Source: Gemmatimonadaceae bacterium
GTDB lineage: Bacteria > Gemmatimonadota > Gemmatimonadetes > Gemmatimonadales > Gemmatimonadaceae
Length of the DNA: 10,658 nt
Direction of reading: 5' to 3'
NCBI GenBank assembly: GCA_014378185.1
Contig: JACMOE010000488.1
Span: 1-10,658 of the forward strand
Shown here: piece by piece, positions 6,570 through 10,658 of the stretch
Layout: every line of letters begins with the position of its first letter
Position numbering within the stretch: the first letter of the stretch is position 1
Made by a program: the position numbers and the translations under genes
Notes under the pieces: generated by a model
Databases searched by the model: none
What the model was told of the DNA's origin: nothing
Seen by the model: only the letters and a program-made list of their open reading frames with translations

Positions 6570-7661
6570 ATGTCGAATTCCGACCGTCCCACCGACCTGA
6601 TCGATACACTCGCCGTCACTCCCACGTCGCGCCGGTCCTTCCTGAAGGCGGCCTCGCTGGGTGCAGTATCCGTGGCGGGCGTGGGAACGATGGTTGCCTG
6701 CGGGAAGGCCGGGGAAACCGGCGCAGCCGCCGTGAAGCAGGCTGGAGCGGTACCCGCCGCCAATGCGGTGACCCCTGCCGCGAGCGCCCAGGCTACCGCC
6801 GACGCCATGGACGCCATGCACGAAAAGGGTATCAAGGCCTTTCCGGCAAAGACCAAGGGCAAGGGAAACCAGCTCCTGGCCCCCCGGGTGGAGAAGGGCG
6901 TGAAGATTTTCGACCTTACGGCGAGCGTGGTACAGTGGGAAGTCGAGCCCGGGCGTCTTGTCGAAGCATGGACTTACAACGGTACGATTCCCGCGCCGCA
7001 GATTCGCGTACGGGAAGGGGACCGGGTACGCATCAACCTCAAGAACGACCTGCCCGAGTCCACCGCAATCCATTTTCACGGCCTGGAACTGCCCAACGAC
7101 CAGGATGGCGTGCCCTTCATCACGCAGCCGCCCATCAAGCCGGGCCAGTCGTACACCTACGAGTTCACGGTGCCGAATGCCGGCTCGCACATGTACCACT
7201 CGCACCACAACGCCACCAAGCAGGTCGGCCTCGGCCTCCTCGGCGGATTCATCGTGGAGCCGAAGGATACCTCGCACGAGCCCAAGGTGGACCAGGATTA
7301 TGTGATGGTGCTCAATGACGGCGCGCATGGCTACACATTCAATGGCAAGAGCTTTCCCGCTACCGAACCCATCGTCGCGAAGCTGGGCCAGAAGTTGCGA
7401 ATTCGCTACATGAATGAGGGCATGATGATCCACCCGATGCATTTGCATGGCATGCACCAGACCGTCATCGCGAAGGATGGCTGGCCCCTGCCGTATCCGT
7501 ACAGGTGTGACACGCTCAACATCGCGCCCGGCGAGCGCTACGACGTCGTCGTCAACTGCAACAACCCCGGCACGTGGGCCTTCCACTGCCACATCCTGCA
7601 GCACGCTGAGAGCGACCATGGCATGTTCGGGATGGTCACCGCGCTCATCGTCCAGAAGTAG
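6570..7661 (+). CDS. Tat-exported two-domain multicopper oxidase (type B-like)
   Basis: This is a copper oxidase expected to couple one-electron substrate oxidation to O2 reduction outside the cytoplasm; the substrate (phenolic, metal ion or other) cannot be read from sequence. The 363-residue protein starts with a twin-arginine signal SRRSFLKAA (20-28) and a hydrophobic stretch ending at MVAC (C44), a possible lipobox, then an Ala-rich linker to about residue 80. Two cupredoxin domains follow. Copper ligands appear as HFH (168-170), HSH (210-212), HPMHLH (H288, H291, H293) and HCH (339-341) with C340, H345 and M352. Domain 1 lacks the type 1 Cys and domain 2 has it, as in type B two-domain oxidases. 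NirK nitrite reductase has its type 1 Cys in domain 1, so that name is not used. C340 to M352 is two residues longer than the usual CHxxxHxxxxM spacing. First gene of a tight operon; the next start is 6 bases after its stop. Confidence 0.9.
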   Translation: MSNSDRPTDLIDTLAVTPTSRRSFLKAASLGAVSVAGVGTMVACGKAGETGAAAVKQAGAVPAANAVTPAASAQATADAMDAMHEKGIKAFPAKTKGKGNQLLAPRVEKGVKIFDLTASVVQWEVEPGRLVEAWTYNGTIPAPQIRVREGDRVRINLKNDLPESTAIHFHGLELPNDQDGVPFITQPPIKPGQSYTYEFTVPNAGSHMYHSHHNATKQVGLGLLGGFIVEPKDTSHEPKVDQDYVMVLNDGAHGYTFNGKSFPATEPIVAKLGQKLRIRYMNEGMMIHPMHLHGMHQTVIAKDGWPLPYPYRCDTLNIAPGERYDVVVNCNNPGTWAFHCHILQHAESDHGMFGMVTALIVQK

Positions 7662-7667
7662 GCATCC

Positions 7668-8330
7668 ATGGCATCCGATACCATCCGCGTCATCCTCGCC
7701 GACGATCATCTCGTCGTGCGGGCGGGCCTCAAGGCGCTGCTTGCGGCCAACCGCGACATCGAGGTGGTCGGGGAGGCAGCGAATGGGCGAGAGGCCATCG
7801 CATTGATCGAGCGGCTTCATCCGGACGTCGCCGTGCTGGATCTGGACATGCCCGTGATGGACGGCGTGACGGCGACGAAGGAGCTCACGAGCCGTCAGTC
7901 GACGACGCGGGTGCTCATCCTCACGATGCATTCGGAAGACGAGTATCTCGTGGCCCTGCTCGAGGCGGGGGCCGCGGGCTACCTCGTGAAGAATGCGGCG
8001 GACCGCGAGCTCGCCGACGCGGTGCGCGCGGTGGCGGCGGGGGACAGCTACGTGCAGCCGTCCGCGGCACTCGCGCTCGCGCGCAACCTGAGCCGCCGCG
8101 CCGAGCATCGTGACGAACGGGAGCAGTACAATTCGTTGAGTGAGCGGGAGCGGGACGTGCTCGTCCATGTCGCCAGCGGGTATTCCGCGTCGGAAATCGG
8201 CGAGCGGCTGTTCATCAGTCCAAAGACGGTGGAAACGTACAAGCAGCGCATTACCGAGAAGCTCGGACTGTCCCACCGGGCGGATTACGTGCAGTTCTGC
8301 CTTCGCCTGGGTCTCCTCAAGACGACGTGA
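7668..8330 (+). CDS. NarL/FixJ-family response regulator with LuxR-type DNA-binding domain
   Basis: This is a two-component transcription regulator. The 220-residue protein has an N-terminal receiver domain: acidic pair D12-D13, phosphorylation site D58 in VLDLDMP, T86, and K108 in GYLVKNA. The C-terminal LuxR-type helix-turn-helix (about 155-216) shows LSERERDVLVHVASGYSASE and then ISPKTVETYKQRITEKLGL. It begins 6 bases after the copper oxidase stop and ends 4 bases before the PNPOx-like gene, so all three are probably one transcript. The nearby divergent kinase is a likely partner. However, that kinase has an EnvZ-type HisKA domain whereas NarL-type regulators usually pair with HisKA_3 kinases, so the pairing is inference. 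Its target may include the palindrome at 6454-6471. Confidence 0.94.
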   Translation: MASDTIRVILADDHLVVRAGLKALLAANRDIEVVGEAANGREAIALIERLHPDVAVLDLDMPVMDGVTATKELTSRQSTTRVLILTMHSEDEYLVALLEAGAAGYLVKNAADRELADAVRAVAAGDSYVQPSAALALARNLSRRAEHRDEREQYNSLSERERDVLVHVASGYSASEIGERLFISPKTVETYKQRITEKLGLSHRADYVQFCLRLGLLKTT

Positions 8331-8334
8331 CGCC

Positions 8335-8778
8335 ATGACCACAGCGCATCCTCCCCGCTTCATCGAACTCTCCGCGCACGATTCGCTGCGGCTGCTCGGG
8401 CGCAACCATATTGGCCGCCTGGCGTTTTCGCTGCACGACCGCATGGACATCGAGCCCCTCCATTACGTGTTCGACGATGGTTGGATCTACGGCCGCACCG
8501 GGATCGGGTCCAAGCTGGTCAAGCTCGCCCACCATCCCTGGTGTGCCTTCGAGGTAGACGAGGTCCGTGGCATCTTCGACTGGGACAGTGTGGTGGTGAA
8601 GGGCTCGTTCTCCATTCTCGATCCGGAGCTCGGCTCGCGCGATCACTACGAGCGGGCATTGGCCGGCCTCCGTTCGCTCATTCCCGCCACCTTCGACGCG
8701 GCCGATCCCGTGCCGCAGCGGTCCATTCTCTTCGGCATCAACGCCAGCGAGATCACGGGGCGATCGGCGCGTACGTAA
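8335..8778 (+). CDS. PNPOx-like FMN-binding split-barrel protein
   Basis: The 147-residue protein fits the small pyridoxamine 5'-phosphate oxidase-related flavin-binding family. Members bind FMN, F420 or heme, and some are nitroreductases of the NimA type; the actual reaction is not predictable here. Visible family pattern: LLGRNHIGRLAF (19-30), a P-x-H-Y-x-F-D-DG segment (IEPLHYVFDDGWIYGRT), GIGSKLVKLAHHPWCAFEVDE and then the strand DSVVVKGSF. The usual GWSVVV of relatives is DWDSVVV here. The ATG at 8335 is chosen because the alignable domain begins right after it and it follows the regulator stop by 4 bases; the frame is open upstream inside the regulator gene but without similarity. Third gene of the oxidase operon. 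Similar proteins are found in oxygen- or redox-stress regulons of other bacteria, which would suit this context. Confidence 0.88.
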   Translation: MTTAHPPRFIELSAHDSLRLLGRNHIGRLAFSLHDRMDIEPLHYVFDDGWIYGRTGIGSKLVKLAHHPWCAFEVDEVRGIFDWDSVVVKGSFSILDPELGSRDHYERALAGLRSLIPATFDAADPVPQRSILFGINASEITGRSART

Positions 8779-8920
8779 CGGAGCGCAGGGGGGAGTAGGG
8801 AAAGCACCCTGTCACCATGCATCATGTCGGGAATGTCCCGGGCAGCCGTAGGCATGCCGCGTTGCGAATTCGTGCATGCTCCCCACATCGGAAGCCCCCC
8901 CGGAGACCGAGATTTCCTGC

Positions 8921-9673
8921 ATGCAGATGAACCCCAACGCGCTGCTCCTCCTGGCGCTGCTTCCTTTGGTCATGGCCTCGGGGAGCACTTCGAGCCTTCC
9001 ATTCGCCGTCGGTGAGCGCCTCAGCTACGCGGTGCACGCCGGCCCGGGCATGAACGGACGCGGCGAGATGTGGATTGCCGGTCCGGTCGATGTACGCGGC
9101 ACGGCTACGATGGTGTTGCATTCTGATATCACGGGCGGATTTGGTCCGTTCAGGGTGTCGGACAAGACCACGTCCTGGATCGATCCCGACCGCATGATGA
9201 CGCTTCGCTTCACCAAGTCGGAGCGCAATCCGCTTGGCCGCCATGAGGAGGATGTGGAGTTCGATCCCGCCTCGCAGGGGTGGCGCGCTGCCGACGGGCG
9301 GACGGGGGCGAGTCCCTCGGATCAGCCACTCGATGAGCTCTCGTTCATCTATGCACTTCGCACCCTGCGCATTCCGGAGGATGGGGCGCTCGTCCTCAAC
9401 CGCCACTTCGACACGGAGCGCAATCCCACCGTGGTGCGCTCGCTGGGCCGGTCGTCCGTCACGACGCCGGCCGGCACGTTCCAGGTACGTGACATCGAAA
9501 TGCGTGTCCGCGACGCGAGACGCTACCGGGGCGAGGGCGTCATCCGCATCTCGCTCAGCGACGACATGTGTCGCCGTCCGGTTCGCATCGAGAGCACCAT
9601 GCCGAAGGCGGGCACCGTCGTGCTCACGCTGACGGCCGCGGAACCCGTGCTTTCGGCCTGTTCCGCGCGCTGA
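8921..9673 (+). CDS. DUF3108 family exported protein
   Basis: The function of this family is unknown. The protein (250 residues from the ATG at 8921) has a hydrophobic N-terminus (NALLLLALLPLVMASG) that may be a signal peptide, though it lacks a basic n-region. The body matches the DUF3108 pattern: FAVGERLSYAVHAG near the start, a repeated beta-strand layout with SWIDPDRMMTLRF and REE-like charged stretch, then LDELSFIYALRTL and, later, TPAGTFQVRDIEM. Start codons at 8876, 8921 and 8927 are all possible; 8921 or 8927 places the hydrophobic stretch at the N-terminus, and GGAGA lies about 15 bases upstream of 8921, so the site is weak. It is 142 bases after the PNPOx gene and probably has its own promoter. 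It is followed by other exported proteins. Confidence 0.8.
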   Translation: MQMNPNALLLLALLPLVMASGSTSSLPFAVGERLSYAVHAGPGMNGRGEMWIAGPVDVRGTATMVLHSDITGGFGPFRVSDKTTSWIDPDRMMTLRFTKSERNPLGRHEEDVEFDPASQGWRAADGRTGASPSDQPLDELSFIYALRTLRIPEDGALVLNRHFDTERNPTVVRSLGRSSVTTPAGTFQVRDIEMRVRDARRYRGEGVIRISLSDDMCRRPVRIESTMPKAGTVVLTLTAAEPVLSACSAR

Positions 9674-9700
9674 TCCCCCGCGGCGTTGCGTCAGGCGTCG

Positions 9701-9718
9701 CTCCCGCCGTGTCGGGAG
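9701..9718 (+). terminator. Short GC hairpin after the DUF3108 gene (weak terminator candidate)
   Basis: CTCCCG and CGGGAG flank a 6-base loop, 27 bases after the DUF3108 stop. No T run follows, so intrinsic termination is doubtful. Nothing else recognisable lies in the 174-base gap up to the yceI-like gene apart from that gene's ribosome site. Confidence 0.25.
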
Positions 9719-9847
9719 GTTCCCGCCAGCAGGTAGGCAAAGGTGCCGCCACGTTCCACGGTTCGCCCGACGGGTAGCGACACCGCGACATCCGATCTTT
9801 CTCATGTCGGCGCGATCACCGCACCGCACCCCAATCAGGAGTTCATC

Positions 9848-10444
9848 ATGCGTCACTCGCTCCGCACCGCCATCATCGCCTTGCCAATGCTGCTGCCCCT
9901 CGGCGGGTGGACCAGGGGAGCTGAACTGCTCTCCCTCCAGCCGCAGAGCAAGCTGTGGGTCGAGGGTGGATCCACCATCAGGTCCTGGAGCTGCAAGTCC
10001 GAGGATGTCAACGCTGTCGTCGAGGCCACCGGCACCCACGCCGTGACGCAGCTGCTCGCCGGCGAGAAAGTCGTGAAGACCGTGGACGTGACGCTCTCGG
10101 GCGAGAAGCTCGAATGCGGCGGCGGCACCATCAACGACCACATGAGGAAGGCGCTCAAGGTTCGCGACTTTCCGACCATCTCCTTCCGGCTGGCCACCTA
10201 TGACATCAAGCACGGCGCCGACGGGATTTCCGGCACGCTCGTCGGGACTCTTACCCTTGGTGGCGTGAAGAAGTCCATCGACATCCCCGCCACCGGTACC
10301 ATCGAGAACGGCGCGCTGCACGTGCTCGGCAGCTATGAAATGAAGATGACTGATTACGACCTCACGCCGCCCACACTGATGTTCGGACGCATCAAGGTGC
10401 GGGACAACGTCACCGTGAAGTTCGACCTGCTGTTGAAGAGCTGA
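9848..10444 (+). CDS. YceI-like family secreted protein
   Basis: YceI-type proteins have a lipocalin-like beta-barrel that binds isoprenoid or amphiphilic ligands in the periplasm; the ligand here is unknown. The protein has 198 residues from the ATG at 9848, which has AGGAG 6 bases upstream (9837-9841). It starts with a signal peptide (MRHSLRTAIIALPMLLPLGG, likely cut near the Gly/Ala region before residue 25). The body shows SKLWVEGGSTIRSWSCKS, then NDHMRKALKVRDFPTISFRL, GTLTLGGVKKSIDIP and a final DYDLTPPTLMFGRIKVRDNV segment, the family's characteristic order. The WVEGxSTxxxWSC form with two Cys (also C in LECGGG) is a divergent subgroup. The frame is open to 9743 but that part has no signal peptide. 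The next gene starts 29 bases after the stop, probably in the same transcript. Confidence 0.9.
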   Translation: MRHSLRTAIIALPMLLPLGGWTRGAELLSLQPQSKLWVEGGSTIRSWSCKSEDVNAVVEATGTHAVTQLLAGEKVVKTVDVTLSGEKLECGGGTINDHMRKALKVRDFPTISFRLATYDIKHGADGISGTLVGTLTLGGVKKSIDIPATGTIENGALHVLGSYEMKMTDYDLTPPTLMFGRIKVRDNVTVKFDLLLKS

Positions 10445-10473
10445 CCACACGTCACCTACAGAGGAATCCTGCC

Positions 10474-10658
10474 ATGACCAATACTCGCCTGACTCTGCTC
10501 GCCGCGATGCTCGCGGCAGCGCCGGGCGTCGCGCAACAGCCGGCCGCCCGCGTGGCATCGGCGGGGCGAGCTGATACCAGCCACGCCTCCGACAGCGTTT
10601 CCCCCTCCAAGAAGGCGGGCCGCACGGTTGCCGGGCCGGGGGTCCCGCACCTGCCGCG
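10474..10658 (+). CDS. Secreted protein of unknown function, 3' part outside the window
   Basis: Only 61 codons are visible. The start ATG has GAGG about 9 bases upstream. The N-terminus MTNTRLTLLAAMLAAAPGVA is a convincing signal peptide with cleavage likely before the QQ pair. The rest seen so far is a low-complexity Ala/Ser/Pro-rich stretch with an SPSKKAGR segment, without a recognisable domain. It follows the yceI-like gene by 29 bases, so the two are probably co-transcribed. Confidence 0.7.
   Translation, partial: MTNTRLTLLAAMLAAAPGVAQQPAARVASAGRADTSHASDSVSPSKKAGRTVAGPGVPHLP

Noticed and set aside
6570..7661. Copper nitrite reductase (NirK)
   Set aside because: NirK has the type 1 copper Cys in domain 1; here domain 1 has HFH and HSH but no Cys, and the Cys is in the HCH motif of domain 2.
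6567..8450. 627-codon minus-strand frame opposite the oxidase, regulator and PNPOx genes
   Set aside because: It spans three convincing genes on the other strand and has shadow-type composition.
8779..8920. Possible small gene or RNA in the gap before the DUF3108 gene
   Set aside because: Only short GC-rich repeats such as CGGGA-ATG-TCCCG and several GCATGC-like motifs are seen; no ORF, promoter or terminator could be supported.
9743..9847. N-terminal extension of the YceI-like protein
   Set aside because: The ATG at 9848 has a good ribosome site and gives a proper signal peptide; the upstream part would hide it.
8822..10558. 578-codon minus-strand frame opposite the DUF3108, YceI-like and last genes
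   Set aside because: The plus-strand proteins have family motifs and signal peptides; the minus frame has neither.

Overview
The window looks like chromosomal DNA of a GC-rich bacterium. The gene content (a DUF3108 protein, a secreted YceI-like protein, a Tat-exported two-domain multicopper oxidase, and an ilvD-B-N-C operon tied together by ATGA overlaps) would suit Gemmatimonadota or a similar phylum. That placement is inferred from gene style only; no marker gene is present.

Left part (1-5281, minus strand): a branched-chain amino acid operon. Read in its own direction it runs promoter, short leader ORF, two strong hairpins, ilvD, ilvB, ilvN-type regulatory subunit, ilvC. ilvC runs off the left edge. 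Each of the three gene junctions is a 4-base ATGA overlap, so the four proteins (dihydroxyacid dehydratase, acetolactate synthase large and small subunits, ketol-acid reductoisomerase) are probably made by coupled translation. They supply the shared isoleucine and valine steps. The most interesting element is the leader (5019-5196): a 29-codon ORF with 12 Ile, Leu or Val codons, followed by a GAAA-capped hairpin and a perfect 13-bp GC-rich hairpin just before ilvD. Alternative pairings between these pieces fit classical ribosome-mediated attenuation, analogous to the ilvL leader of enterobacteria.

Middle part (5282-8778): a putative signalling and redox cluster. A soluble PAS histidine kinase is on the minus strand. 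Divergent from it is a tight plus-strand operon of a Tat-signal, type B-like two-domain multicopper oxidase, a NarL/LuxR-type response regulator and a small FMN-binding PNPOx-like protein. The region between the two units holds a perfect 18-bp palindrome that may be an operator.

Right part (8779-10658, plus strand): genes for exported proteins of poorly known function: a DUF3108 protein, a YceI-like lipocalin-fold protein with a good signal peptide, and the first 61 codons of another secreted protein that runs off the right edge.

No rRNA, tRNA, CRISPR array, insertion sequence or phage gene was seen. No gene-free stretch longer than 300 bases exists; the largest gap (4993-5281) is the ilv leader region.
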